The notes: generated from the letters alone by a model not told the origin. A DNA stretch of 64,000 nucleotides from Photobacterium obscurum (GCF_026191635.1 NZ_JAKRRW010000013.1:1-64000), one strand, 5' to 3'; positions 17,690 to 28,188 are shown, numbered from the stretch's first letter. Translations and numbers: made by a program.

Positions 17690-20266
17690 CTAGACCGATG
17701 ATTGTTGCTTAGCTCGGCGGCGTTGGTTCCATCCCAAGGCTCCCAGCAACATTAAGGTGGGGATAAAGACCCACTCTTTCATAGGTCTAACCGCGGGCAG
17801 GCTGACTTTGGTGATCTCCCAGTCGAAGTCAATGCCGGATGCTTCGGCCGGGCTGCCAAACTCGACTAAGTCGACTAGCATTTTGTTCTCTTCTTGGCGC
17901 AGCATCAGACCGGTAGATGCAATACGGTCTTCTGGGCTTATGGCATCTTCATCAAATGGTAGTAGTACATGTTTGCTGACCAGTTTGCCTTCGAGGTTTT
18001 CACCCGTTACCTGAAGCTCAAGCGGTTGGCCTATTGCCAGTTTGTCGGCAGCATCCATAATTAGAGTCCCCGGCATTTCATGCTTTGCCGGATAGACCAT
18101 ATCCCACCAGAAACCAGGGCGGAACAGGCTAAAGGTAATGAGTAGCAGTGCGGCTACCTCCCACCATTTTGTCTTGGTAAACCACCATCCCTGGGTAGCT
18201 GCCGAGAAGGTAAGCATGGCTATCACAGCGGAACTTACTGTCAAAAACAGGTGCCACCAGGAATCAATGTCCATCAACAGTAGCTGAGTATTGAAGATAA
18301 ACATGAACGGCAAAATCGCGGTACGGATATCGTAGGTAAAGCCCTGAATACCGGTACGGATGGGATCACTTTTTGCTATTGCCGCCGCGGCAAAGGCTGC
18401 GAGGCCAACTGGCGGCGTATCATCGGCCAAAATACCGAAGTAGAATACAAAGAGGTGGACAGCGATCAAGGGAATGATCAGACCGCTTTGTGCGCCTAGG
18501 GTGACAATAACTGGTGCCATCAGTGTTGAGACAACAATGTAGTTCGCGGTGGTGGGCAGACCCATGCCGAGGATAAGGCTGATAACTGCCGTAAATAGCA
18601 GCATTAGCATAATGTTGCCGCCGGAGATAAACTCGACGAACTCGGTCATTACCAGCCCGATCCCAGTCAGGGTTACCACCCCGACGACAATACCGGCTGC
18701 GGCTGTCGCCACCCCGATACCGATCATATTTCGCGCGCCGGAAACCAGACTTTCCAATAGATCGACTACCCCTTCGGCCGAGGCCTCAGAGAATGTCTTC
18801 TCCTTATTGAACATTGCCAGCAGCGGGCGTTGGGTCAGTAGGATAAAGATCATAAAGACGGTCGCCCAAAAGGCTGATAACCCCGGGGAGAAACGCTCAA
18901 CGGTCAGGCACCATACCAATACTACAATAGGTAGCAGGAAGTAGAGGCCGGATTTGATGGTCGGTCCCGGGTCGGGAACCTCTGTAAGCTCTGCATTAGG
19001 GTCTTCCAGTAGGTGATCCTGATAGCGGGCCGACACCTTGATGAGGGCAACATAAGCGGCCAGGATCAGTACTGCAATCATTGGCGTTGCTGCGGCACCA
19101 AAGACATCTTTGGTCCAACCGATGCCGTAATACACTGCTGCACTTAGAACAACCAGACCCAGAATCGTACCGCAGAAAGATAGCAGGCTCTGCGCCAGTG
19201 TTGGCTTGTAGTGACGCTTCAAACCGGTCATTCCGGCCTTACAGGCTTCCAGGTGAACAATATACAGCAGGGCAATGTAAGAGATCAGGGCTGGTAGTAA
19301 TGCTGCTTTGATCACTTCTACATATGAAATACCGACATATTCGACCATCAGGAAGGCCGCAGCCCCCATGATAGGCGGAGTTAGCTGGCCGTTGGTGGAG
19401 GCGGCAACTTCGACAGCACCGGCTTTGGTACCGGGGAAGCCGACCTTTTTCATGAGTGGAATGGTGAACGTGCCGGTAGTGACTACGTTGGCGATCGAAG
19501 AGCCTGAAACCAAGCCCGATAGGCCGGATGCAACAACGGCGGCTTTGGCTGGGCCGCCCCGCATGTGGCCGAGCAGCGAGAAAGCTACCTTGATAAAGTA
19601 GGCTCCGGCACCAGCTCGTTCCAGCATGGCGCCGAACAAAACAAACAGGAAGACAAACGAGGTCGAAACCCCGAGGGCGATACCAAAAACCCCTTCGGTT
19701 GTCAGCCAAAGATGCGACATAGCCTTGTTGAGGCTGGCACCTTTATGGGCGATAACATCCGGCATGTGAGGGCCGCCAAAGGTGTATAGCAAGAAGACGG
19801 CGGCGACCACCATCAAAGGCGGGCCGAGAGCCCGGCGAGTGGCTTCTAATAGCAGTACCATGCCGACCACGGCAATGACGATATCAATCTGGGTCGGGGC
19901 GCCAGAACGACCCGCTAGGTCAGTATAGAATAGATAAATATAGGCGGCGGATAAGCTGCCGGCAAACGCCAATACCCAGTCGACAACGGGAATGCGGTCG
20001 CGGGGTGAGTGTTTTAACGCCGGGTAGGCCGTGAAAGCCAGGAAGATAGCAAACGCCAGGTGGATGGAGCGGGCTTCTGTGTCATTCAGGACACCAAAGT
20101 CGAAAACAAACGGTAGTGGTGAGGCATACCAGAGCTGGAACAATGACCAGCAAAGTGGAACGAACCATAGGATGCGTCCAGGCATTCCAGCTGGACTCCT
20201 TGCCCCTGTGTCTGCCTGAGCCACCATATCTTGCACATCTGACGACGCTTGGGTTGTCTTAGTCAT
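17690..20266 (-). CDS. Fused TRAP transporter permease (DctQM, TAXI type)
   Basis: An 858-residue membrane protein in which the small and large TRAP permease subunits are fused. The N-terminal part (about 30-200) has the membrane segments of the small subunit; the middle is the large 12-segment DctM-like region with GSSIANVVTTGTFTIPLMKKVG and LPTTANYIVVSTLMAPVI. The C-terminal 160 residues carry two or more further segments and a soluble tail of the DUF3394 type. It imports a substrate delivered by the binding protein encoded upstream, driven by an ion gradient. The substrate is unknown. Confidence 0.92.
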   Translation of the reverse strand: MTKTTQASSDVQDMVAQADTGARSPAGMPGRILWFVPLCWSLFQLWYASPLPFVFDFGVLNDTEARSIHLAFAIFLAFTAYPALKHSPRDRIPVVDWVLAFAGSLSAAYIYLFYTDLAGRSGAPTQIDIVIAVVGMVLLLEATRRALGPPLMVVAAVFLLYTFGGPHMPDVIAHKGASLNKAMSHLWLTTEGVFGIALGVSTSFVFLFVLFGAMLERAGAGAYFIKVAFSLLGHMRGGPAKAAVVASGLSGLVSGSSIANVVTTGTFTIPLMKKVGFPGTKAGAVEVAASTNGQLTPPIMGAAAFLMVEYVGISYVEVIKAALLPALISYIALLYIVHLEACKAGMTGLKRHYKPTLAQSLLSFCGTILGLVVLSAAVYYGIGWTKDVFGAAATPMIAVLILAAYVALIKVSARYQDHLLEDPNAELTEVPDPGPTIKSGLYFLLPIVVLVWCLTVERFSPGLSAFWATVFMIFILLTQRPLLAMFNKEKTFSEASAEGVVDLLESLVSGARNMIGIGVATAAAGIVVGVVTLTGIGLVMTEFVEFISGGNIMLMLLFTAVISLILGMGLPTTANYIVVSTLMAPVIVTLGAQSGLIIPLIAVHLFVFYFGILADDTPPVGLAAFAAAAIAKSDPIRTGIQGFTYDIRTAILPFMFIFNTQLLLMDIDSWWHLFLTVSSAVIAMLTFSAATQGWWFTKTKWWEVAALLLITFSLFRPGFWWDMVYPAKHEMPGTLIMDAADKLAIGQPLELQVTGENLEGKLVSKHVLLPFDEDAISPEDRIASTGLMLRQEENKMLVDLVEFGSPAEASGIDFDWEITKVSLPAVRPMKEWVFIPTLMLLGALGWNQRRRAKQQSSV

Positions 20267-20337
20267 GCATAATCCTTTTTCGATGGACTAGGTAATAATA
20301 GTGAGAATGTTGTAGTTTTTATAGGTAGGTGAAATAG

Positions 20338-20361
20338 CATGCGCCGCTTTTGCGGCGCATG
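20338..20361 (-). promoter_or_regulatory. Intercistronic hairpin between TRAP binding protein and permease
   Basis: CATGCGCCGC at 20338-20347 and GCGGCGCATG at 20352-20361 form a perfect 10-bp stem with a 4-nt loop. On the minus strand no T run follows. A hairpin here commonly protects the upstream binding-protein message or partly attenuates the permease. Confidence 0.65.
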
Positions 20362-20401
20362 AGTGGCAACCAGTGCCCTAAGTCAGGTTGTCAATGGTGG
20401 G

Positions 20402-21370
20402 TTACTTCAGGTAACCCGCTTCCTTGTAATAACGTACCGCACCTGGGTGCAGCGGTATCGACAGGCCATCTTTGACCATGTTTTCTGGCTTCAGGTTAGC
20501 GAAGGCTGGATGCAGACGTTTAAAGGTATCAAAGTTCTCAAATACCGACTTCACTAGAGCATAGACAACATCGTCAGATACTTCAGTCGAAGATACCAAG
20601 GTTGCAGCTACACCAAAGCTGTTTACGTCATCAGGGGTACCTTTGTACATGCCGCCCGGTACCTTGCTCTTGGCATAGTAAGGGTTACCGGCAACGATCT
20701 TGTCGATAGCCGGCCCGTTAGCTGAAACCAGCTTGGCATCACAAGAGGTTGTTGCTTCTTTGATAGAACCGTTTGGATGGCCGACAACATAAACGAAGGC
20801 ATCGATTTTGTTATCGCACAGTGCTTGAGAACGCTCGGATCCTTTAAGCTCGGAGGTCAGTTTGAAGTCGGCGTTGGTCCAACCCATCGCATCCATGACA
20901 ACACCCATGGTGGCTCGGTCACCAGAGCCTGGGTTACCGATGTTGACACGCTTGCCTTTTAGATCTTCAACGCCGTTAATACCAGCATCTGTACGGGCGA
21001 TGATATTGAATGGTTCGGTGTGAAGAGAGAATACTGCGCGGAGCTTTTTGTATGGCCCTTGTTGCTCAAATTTGCTGGTACCGTTATAGCCATGGTACTG
21101 CCAGTCTGATTGAACAATACCAAAGTCCAGTTCGCCGGCACGCATGGTATTGACGTTATAGATTGAACCACCCGTAGACTCGACTGAGCAGCGAATATTA
21201 TGCTGCTTGCGATCTTTGTTGACTAACTTACAGATAGCTCCACCAGTCGGGTAGTAAACACCTGTTACAGAGCCGGTACCGATTGTGATGAAGTCCTGGG
21301 CATTGGCCATACCTGCAGTGACGACTGCGGCAGCTAAAGCGCTGGTCTTAATAAGTTGTTTTAATGCCAT
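20402..21370 (-). CDS. TAXI-family TRAP transporter solute-binding protein
   Basis: A 322-residue periplasmic protein with a signal peptide (residues 1-24, ending GMANA). The mature protein begins QDFITIGTGSVTGVYYPTGG, the typical start of the TAXI family, and has GKRVNIGNPGSGDRATM in the middle. It captures the substrate and passes it to the fused permease. Four cysteines (for example AICKLV, IRCSVE, ALCDNK, TSCDAK) could form two disulfides. It is the first gene of the TRAP operon, and a 120-nt gap with a hairpin separates it from the permease gene. Confidence 0.93.
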   Translation of the reverse strand: MALKQLIKTSALAAAVVTAGMANAQDFITIGTGSVTGVYYPTGGAICKLVNKDRKQHNIRCSVESTGGSIYNVNTMRAGELDFGIVQSDWQYHGYNGTSKFEQQGPYKKLRAVFSLHTEPFNIIARTDAGINGVEDLKGKRVNIGNPGSGDRATMGVVMDAMGWTNADFKLTSELKGSERSQALCDNKIDAFVYVVGHPNGSIKEATTSCDAKLVSANGPAIDKIVAGNPYYAKSKVPGGMYKGTPDDVNSFGVAATLVSSTEVSDDVVYALVKSVFENFDTFKRLHPAFANLKPENMVKDGLSIPLHPGAVRYYKEAGYLK

Positions 21371-21403
21371 GTTTGTCCCTTCCTAATTGTTGTTATCTCC
21401 AGT

Positions 21404-21420
21404 ATGGAAATGTTTTCCAT
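21404..21420 (-). promoter_or_regulatory. Possible operator before the TRAP operon
   Basis: ATGGAAA-TGT-TTTCCAT is a perfect 7-bp inverted repeat 34 nt before the start of the binding-protein gene; a further TGGAAAA follows at 21424. It could be a repressor site. The regulator is unknown. Confidence 0.35.
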
Positions 21421-21620
21421 CGGTGGAAAAGGCATAATTGCGTAAGCAAATCAGGTAGATGATAGCAAAAGAGACCATGAAATTTAAAATTATGTTAATG
21501 GTTGTTTGCTGTTTTATGCTGTGGAAGGCTTGGGCGGAATAAATAAAATAGAATAATTATTTATATCAATCAGATGTTTGCGTTAATTTTGTACAGTTTG
21601 TGCAAGTTTGTCTGATTGTG

Positions 21621-21647
21621 ATCTCTCTCTCATTAGCAGAGAGAGAG
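21621..21647. terminator. CT/GA-repeat hairpin downstream of argR
   Basis: CTCTCTCT pairs with AGAGAGAG across CATTAGC, just beyond the argR stop codon. On the minus strand there is no good T run, so it may act as a mRNA 3' structure and not as a strict intrinsic terminator. Confidence 0.4.
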
Positions 21648-21662
21648 GATCGGGAAGATTTC

Positions 21663-22142
<480 letters not shown>

Positions 22143-22246
22143 TCATGTACAGGGACGAGGTGCTGTATTCTGGCATAACCCTCAGGTTGGTAGCAAACAG
22201 TGTTCATGTAAACTGATGTATTAATCACCATTATAGTGGTTCTGGC

Positions 22247-22260
22247 TGAATAATTATTTA
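22247..22260. promoter_or_regulatory. ARG box between argR and mdh
   Basis: TGAATAATTATTTA differs from the ARG-box consensus TGAATAATTATTCA at a single position. ArgR usually binds two adjacent boxes 3 bp apart; the second box downstream is poor here. The site is 114 nt before the argR start codon. Confidence 0.55.
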
Positions 22261-22412
22261 CGGTAAATATGCGTTGTGTGCATGCAAGAGCTGCAACACA
22301 TTTAGAGAAATGTTATACATATGTAGCACATTTTATTCTGGCTTATGCGTGACATCGCAAAGCTGATTGGGTTTGATTGTATTTCAGTATTTGTTGCTAT
22401 AACGTTTTCAAC

Positions 22413-22465
22413 ACCAATCAAATGAAATCATTGGGTTAGCTTAGTTTTGATTTCATTTGATTGGT
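22413..22465. repeat. 18-bp perfect inverted repeat upstream of mdh
   Basis: ACCAATCAAATGAAATCA at 22413-22430 is the exact reverse complement of the sequence at 22448-22465, around a 17-nt loop. The right arm overlaps the -35 element of the likely mdh promoter. It could be an operator, an RNA hairpin or a small mobile repeat. Flanking ACACC.. and ..GGTATTA resemble the taataccaat-type sequences seen elsewhere in the window. Confidence 0.75.
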
Positions 22466-22486
22466 ATTAGGTCTGAAAAATATACT
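22457..22486 (+). promoter_or_regulatory. Likely mdh promoter
   Basis: TTGATT at 22457-22462 and TATACT at 22481-22486 are separated by 18 bp. Transcription would start near 22493, leaving a very short leader containing the AAAGGAG ribosome site. Confidence 0.45.
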
Positions 22487-22508
22487 TCTATCGTAAAGGA
22501 GAACGAAC

Positions 22509-23447
22509 ATGAAAGTTGCTGTAATTGGTGCTGCTGGCGGTATCGGCCAGGCTCTGGCTCTGCTTCTTAAAAACCGTCTGCCTGCTGGTTCTGATCTGGC
22601 ACTGTATGATATTGCTCCGGTCACCCCGGGCGTTGCGGCTGATCTAAGTCACATCCCGACACCGGTATCGATTAAAGGCTATGGCGGTGAAGATCCGACT
22701 CCTGCACTAGAAGGTGCTGATGTTGTCCTTATTTCTGCTGGTGTTGCACGTAAGCCTGGTATGGATCGTGCGGATCTGTTTAATGTTAATGCGGGTATCG
22801 TTAAGTCGCTGGCAGAAAAAATTGCGGTAGTATGCCCTAAAGCCTGTGTCGGTATTATTACTAACCCAGTGAACACTACTGTGGCCATTGCTGCAGACGT
22901 GCTGAAAAAAGCCGGCGTGTATGACAAGCGCAAATTATTCGGTGTGACGACTCTGGATGTGATCCGTTCTGAAACTTTCGTGGCAGAACTGAAGAACGTA
23001 GATCCGGGTCAGGTACGCGTACCTGTGATTGGCGGTCACTCTGGCGTGACGATTCTTCCTCTACTTTCTCAGGTTGAAGGCGTTGAGTTCAGCGAGGAAG
23101 AGATCCAAGCGCTAACTCCACGTATTCAGAATGCGGGGACAGAGGTTGTTGAAGCGAAAGCGGGTGGCGGCTCTGCGACACTCTCTATGGGTCAGGCGGC
23201 ATGCCGCTTCGGCCTGGCACTGGTACGTGCCCTTCAGGGTGAAGAAAACGTTGTTGAGTGTGCTTATGTTGAAGGGGCTGGCGAGCACGCCCGTTTCTTC
23301 GCGCAGCCTGTACTACTAGGTAAAGAAGGCGTTGAAGAAGTGATGGATTACGGCAAGCTAAGTACGTTCGAAAAAGATGCGTTGGAAAGCATGCTAGAGA
23401 CGCTACAGGGCGATATTGCTAAAGGCGAAGAGTTCGCTGCGCAATAA
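22509..23447 (+). CDS. mdh: Malate dehydrogenase
   Basis: A 312-residue NAD-dependent enzyme of the TCA cycle interconverting malate and oxaloacetate. GAAGGIGQA at 7-15 is the nucleotide-binding loop; substrate arginines appear in [14 protein letters not shown], and the catalytic histidine in VIGGHSGVT. It is the enteric/mitochondrial type. AAAGGAG precedes the ATG by 8 nt. The divergent argR and the intergenic inverted repeat suggest regulated transcription. Confidence 0.97.
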   Translation: MKVAVIGAAGGIGQALALLLKNRLPAGSDLALYDIAPVTPGVAADLSHIPTPVSIKGYGGEDPTPALEGADVVLISAGVARKPGMDRADLFNVNAGIVKSLAEKIAVVCPKACVGIITNPVNTTVAIAADVLKKAGVYDKRKLFGVTTLDVIRSETFVAELKNVDPGQVRVPVIGGHSGVTILPLLSQVEGVEFSEEEIQALTPRIQNAGTEVVEAKAGGGSATLSMGQAACRFGLALVRALQGEENVVECAYVEGAGEHARFFAQPVLLGKEGVEEVMDYGKLSTFEKDALESMLETLQGDIAKGEEFAAQ

Positions 23448-23464
23448 GTTGCTCGTTTATAATG

Positions 23465-23491
23465 AAAAAAGCGGCCAAAGGCCGCTTTTTT
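23465..23491. terminator. Bidirectional terminator between mdh and the 63-residue gene
   Basis: AAAAAAGCGGCC-AAA-GGCCGCTTTTTT: 6-bp GC stem extended by A:T pairs. It serves mdh on the plus strand and the minus-strand small gene ending at 23526. Confidence 0.88.
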
Positions 23492-23525
23492 CATGTCTGA
23501 AATTCCGTTTCTCTGAGCTGGCTTG

Positions 23526-23717
23526 TTAATAGTAGCGATCACATCCGCTATGAAGCTGGGGCTGGTCTTGAATGTCATCACAGTTAATGTTGATACGCTT
23601 GTGATCGTTCATGTTTTCTATGATGGCGGTATTATGCGCTTGATCAACGTCGATCACTTCAGCAATGCCTTGTTGACATTCTACCCACATCCCCGGTTTT
23701 AGATCTTTGGCTTGCAT
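23526..23717 (-). CDS. Small 63-residue protein, function unknown
   Basis: The frame is open to 23801, but an ideal AGGAGGT lies 6 nt before the ATG at 23717, so the protein is 63 residues. It starts MQAKDLKPGMWVECQQG, contains the beta-like GIAEVIDVDQAHNTAIIENM, and ends DQPQLHSGCDRYY. The KPGMWVEC.QGIAEV pattern suggests a small SH3/KOW-like barrel. Cysteines are at 14, 46 and 59. I believe similar short proteins exist in vibrios but know of no function. It has its own promoter space between the ispB terminator and its start. Confidence 0.7.
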   Translation of the reverse strand: MQAKDLKPGMWVECQQGIAEVIDVDQAHNTAIIENMNDHKRININCDDIQDQPQLHSGCDRYY

Positions 23718-23799
23718 GATTGACCTCCTATCAGGATCGTCAGGATCTTTTTTAACTATAGAACATCCGCGGGATCCCCTACGGCCAGGGCCTAAGAGC

Positions 23800-23829
23800 A
23801 AAAAAGCCTGCTCAGGGCAGGCTTTTTAT
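23800..23829 (-). terminator. Terminator of ispB
   Basis: On the minus strand AAGCCTGC-CCTGA-GCAGGCTT is followed by TTTT. It begins 20 nt after the ispB stop codon and isolates ispB from the small gene downstream. Confidence 0.85.
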
Positions 23830-23848
23830 AGGGCTAATAGCGCGATTG

Positions 23849-24820
23849 TTACTTGGTGCGCTTAACTGCCAGGTGGGCAAGGGCTACCAGTGCCTCTTTG
23901 TAATCCGAATCAGGGATGACGGCCAAACTGGCAATGGCTTTTTCTGCTTCTTCCTCAGCACGTTGCTGGGTGTATTCCAGTGAACCGACTTCGTTCATAC
24001 AGGCTAGAATCGGTTCTAGCTTGTCGAGGCCATTTCCTTGCTCGATAGCTGTACGGATCATTGCCGCTTGCTCGTCATTGCCATGGTGCATGGCATGCAG
24101 CAATGGCAGGGTCGGCTTGCCTTCAGCAAGGTCATCCCCTACATTTTTCCCCATTTCCTCGCCATCGGCATTGTAATCCAGTACATCGTCAATTAACTGG
24201 AATGCTGTACCCAGGTAACGTCCATAATCCTGGAGTGCCGCTTCGGTGTCAGCCGGTGCTTCGGCTAGGATGGCGGCAACCTGGGTCGCGGCTTCAAACA
24301 GGCGCGCGGTCTTCGAGTAGATGACCTGCATATAGTTGTCTTCTGTGGTATCTGGGTCATTGCAGTTCATTAGCTGCTGCACTTCACCTTCGGCAATGAC
24401 ATTCACCGCTTCACTCATGATATCGAGGATCCGCAGGGATCGTAGGCTGGTCATCATTTGGAAAGAGCGGGTGTAGATATAATCGCCGACCAAGACGCTG
24501 GCCGCATTGCCGAACATGGCATTGGCCGTTGCCTTGCCGCGTCGCATATCAGATTCATCCACCACGTCGTCATGAAGCAGGGTAGCGGTATGGGTGAATT
24601 CGATAAAAGCAGCTGCGGTGCTATGTTTTTCACCTTCGTAGCCTAGGGCACGGGCTGCCAGTACAGCCAGCATTGGACGCAGGCGTTTTCCGCCACCACT
24701 GACAATGTAAAAACCGAGTTGATTGATTAGGGCCACATCCGAGTTCAGTTGGGCCAGTATCTTCGCGTCAACCTCCGCCATGTCATTGGCGGTGAGCGCT
24801 TGGATAGCTTTGAAATCCAT
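23849..24820 (-). CDS. ispB: Octaprenyl diphosphate synthase IspB
   Basis: A 323-residue trans-polyprenyl synthase making the ubiquinone side chain. The first aspartate-rich motif is DDVVD at 84-88, preceded by GGGKRLRPM; the second is LIDDVLDYNADG. It is close to E. coli IspB over its full length (SARM and FARM regions, ASVLVGDYIYTRSFQMM). The frame opens at 24874, but the ATG at 24820 (MDFKAIQ) matches the family N-terminus and has a GGA upstream. It is divergent from rplU, as in E. coli. Confidence 0.95.
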   Translation of the reverse strand: MDFKAIQALTANDMAEVDAKILAQLNSDVALINQLGFYIVSGGGKRLRPMLAVLAARALGYEGEKHSTAAAFIEFTHTATLLHDDVVDESDMRRGKATANAMFGNAASVLVGDYIYTRSFQMMTSLRSLRILDIMSEAVNVIAEGEVQQLMNCNDPDTTEDNYMQVIYSKTARLFEAATQVAAILAEAPADTEAALQDYGRYLGTAFQLIDDVLDYNADGEEMGKNVGDDLAEGKPTLPLLHAMHHGNDEQAAMIRTAIEQGNGLDKLEPILACMNEVGSLEYTQQRAEEEAEKAIASLAVIPDSDYKEALVALAHLAVKRTK

Positions 24821-24891
24821 TGTACATCCAGCAATATTGTTTGCCGCACCAGGCGGAAATGATAAGTGTACCAATTTACATTAATAACTGA

Positions 24892-24954
24892 CGATAAGCA
24901 CTGTCGATAGGGCATATGCCAAGGGTTAGCCCTTATTATACGCGATGCTTATCG
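24892..24954. repeat. Nested inverted repeat in the ispB/rplU gap
   Basis: CGATAAGCA at 24892-24900 pairs with TGCTTATCG at 24946-24954, and inside it AAGGG-TTAG-CCCTT forms a second small stem. The remainder of the 24821-25160 stretch shows no gene. Confidence 0.55.
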
Positions 24955-25160
24955 ATTAACTGCTACGATGAGATAATGTGCGTATAGCGTATAAATCATC
25001 CCACCAGGCTTTGAATTATTTAGCTAGTTTTGTGAATTGGTATCAAAAATAATTATCGAATATTACACTAAAATATTGGCATCTTCATAACCTCGTTTAC
25101 GTTTAAATCAGTGACTTTTATTGCTGTCTAGCTTTTCGCCAATTTTCTTTGTTTAATGGG

Positions 25161-25189
25161 TTGCCAGAAGCACCGTTTTCGCGTAACAT
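25161..25189 (+). promoter_or_regulatory. Likely sigma-70 promoter of rplU-rpmA
   Basis: TTGCCA at 25161-25166, a 17-bp spacer and TAACAT at 25184-25189. The following TCGCGCCC is a GC-rich discriminator, typical of promoters shut off by ppGpp during amino-acid starvation, which fits ribosomal protein genes. The leader would be about 80 nt. Confidence 0.6.
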
Positions 25190-25277
25190 TCGCGCCCTAT
25201 TGATGACAAGATTAAGCGCATACCCATAGCCCAAATTTTACGTGGCTAATGGCCTATGCGGACAAGCGGAGTAAGAC

Positions 25278-25589
25278 ATGTACGCTGTTTTCCAAAGTGG
25301 TGGTAAACAACACCGTGTAAGCGAAGGCCAAACCCTACGCTTAGAAAAACTAGACGCTGAAACTGGCGCTAACGTTGAATTTGATTCAGTTCTTCTAATC
25401 GCTAACGGCGAAGAAGTTACTGTAGGTGCACCTTTCGTAGCTGGCGGTAAAGTAACTGCTGAAGTTGTTACTCACGGTCGTGGCGATAAAGTTAAAATCG
25501 TTAAGTTCCGTCGTCGTAAGCACTCTCGTAAGCAAGCGGGCCACCGTCAGTGGTTCACTGAAGTCAAAATCACTGGCATCAGCGCTTAA
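25278..25589 (+). CDS. rplU: 50S ribosomal protein L21
   Basis: A 103-residue ribosomal protein of the large subunit. It starts [17 protein letters not shown] and has the basic [19 protein letters not shown] segment that contacts 23S rRNA. Codon use is strongly biased as in highly expressed genes. It is 18 nt upstream of rpmA in the same operon, divergent from ispB. Confidence 0.98.
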   Translation: MYAVFQSGGKQHRVSEGQTLRLEKLDAETGANVEFDSVLLIANGEEVTVGAPFVAGGKVTAEVVTHGRGDKVKIVKFRRRKHSRKQAGHRQWFTEVKITGISA

Positions 25590-25592
25590 TAA

Positions 25593-25865
<273 letters not shown>

Positions 25866-25886
25866 TTCAGTCTCGTAACGAATTAT

Positions 25887-25914
25887 AAAGCCCTGCCTAC
25901 TGGCGGGGCTTTTT
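25887..25914 (+). terminator. Terminator after rpmA
   Basis: AAAGCCCTGCC-TACT-GGCGGGGCTTTTT is a GC-rich stem with a T run. Its 3' end is only 15 nt before the likely yhbE start codon, so it sits in the yhbE leader and may attenuate readthrough. Confidence 0.82.
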
Positions 25915-25929
25915 GTTATGGAAGGGTTT

Positions 25930-26856
25930 ATGCCAAATCAAAACCCGACTGCAGGAATGGTGCTGGCACTGATTACCGCACTGTTCTGGGGCGCATTGCC
26001 CATTGCAATGAAGCAAGCCGTAGAGGTGATGGATCCGTTCACGATCGTGTGGTATCGCTTTCTAACGGCCTCGATCGGCTTGGGGGGATGGCTGTACTGG
26101 CGTAAGCAGTTACCTCAGGCCCGGGCTGCAGGCTTGGGCGGAAGTGGCATTTTGCTGCTCGCCAGTCTTGGCCTGGCTGGTAACTTCGTACTGTATAACA
26201 GTGCGCTAGCGTACCTGAATCCATCTGTTGTGCAGGTGATCATTCAACTGGCACCAGTTATGTTACTGCTAGGCAGTGTCTGGCTGTTTAAAGAAAAGTT
26301 AGGCTTGCACCAAATTTTGGGTGTGTCGGGCCTGATGCTCGGACTGCTCCTATTCTTTAATGAGCGTCTGGTCGAGTTGTTTAGCAGCTTTACCGGTTAT
26401 ACCCTGGGCGTCATACTGGCGATACTGGCTGCATTGGTTTGGGTGATCTACGGCCTGGCACAGAAAGTCATGCTCAAGCACTACAGCTCACCTCAGATCC
26501 TGCTGATGATCTATGTGACCTGTGCGTTGATGCTGACGCCACTGGCATCGCCTGAGCAGCTCCTGCTGATGGATTCAAGACAGTTGGGCATGTTGATGTT
26601 CTGCTGTATTAATACCTTGGTCGGCTATGGCGCTTTTGCGGAAGCACTGGCACGTTGGCAGGCCTCGCAAGTGAGTGCGGTGATCACCCTCGCTCCCTTG
26701 TTTACAATTATATTTGTCGACCTTGCCAGCTTGATCTGGCCACAGCATTTTGCTGCGACAGCCCTGAATGCTTTGGGTTATGTCGGCGCTGTTGTTGTGG
26801 TAAGTGGTGCCATGTTCTGTGCCATTGGCCATAAGCTAATCAGGCAGCATAAATAG
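25930..26856 (+). CDS. yhbE: EamA/DMT-family inner-membrane transporter (YhbE-like)
   Basis: A 308-residue protein with about ten membrane segments in two EamA repeats. The first repeat begins MVLALITALFWGALPIAMKQA and the second GYTLGVILAILAALVWVIYGL. It is presumably a metabolite exporter or importer of unknown substrate. An ATG at 25918 is in frame, but the GGAAGGG site lies between it and the ATG at 25930, so the latter is preferred. Its place between rpmA and obgE matches yhbE of E. coli. Confidence 0.85.
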   Translation: MPNQNPTAGMVLALITALFWGALPIAMKQAVEVMDPFTIVWYRFLTASIGLGGWLYWRKQLPQARAAGLGGSGILLLASLGLAGNFVLYNSALAYLNPSVVQVIIQLAPVMLLLGSVWLFKEKLGLHQILGVSGLMLGLLLFFNERLVELFSSFTGYTLGVILAILAALVWVIYGLAQKVMLKHYSSPQILLMIYVTCALMLTPLASPEQLLLMDSRQLGMLMFCCINTLVGYGAFAEALARWQASQVSAVITLAPLFTIIFVDLASLIWPQHFAATALNALGYVGAVVVVSGAMFCAIGHKLIRQHK

Positions 26857-26925
26857 TCAAGGTCCATTACAATAGGTTAATAGCTCCCGGGTGAATGCTT
26901 GATGTAACCTGGTCGAGAAATTTAA

Positions 26926-28122
<1,197 letters not shown>

Positions 28123-28160
28123 TTTTCCGGTATACGGTTAATCAACCCTGTTACGTTAAT

Positions 28161-28188
28161 GAAGGCCGCTCTTATGAGCGGCTTTTTT
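28161..28188 (+). terminator. Terminator after obgE
   Basis: AGGCCGCTC-TTAT-GAGCGGCTTTTTT: 7-bp GC-rich stem, tetraloop and six T. Confidence 0.9.
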
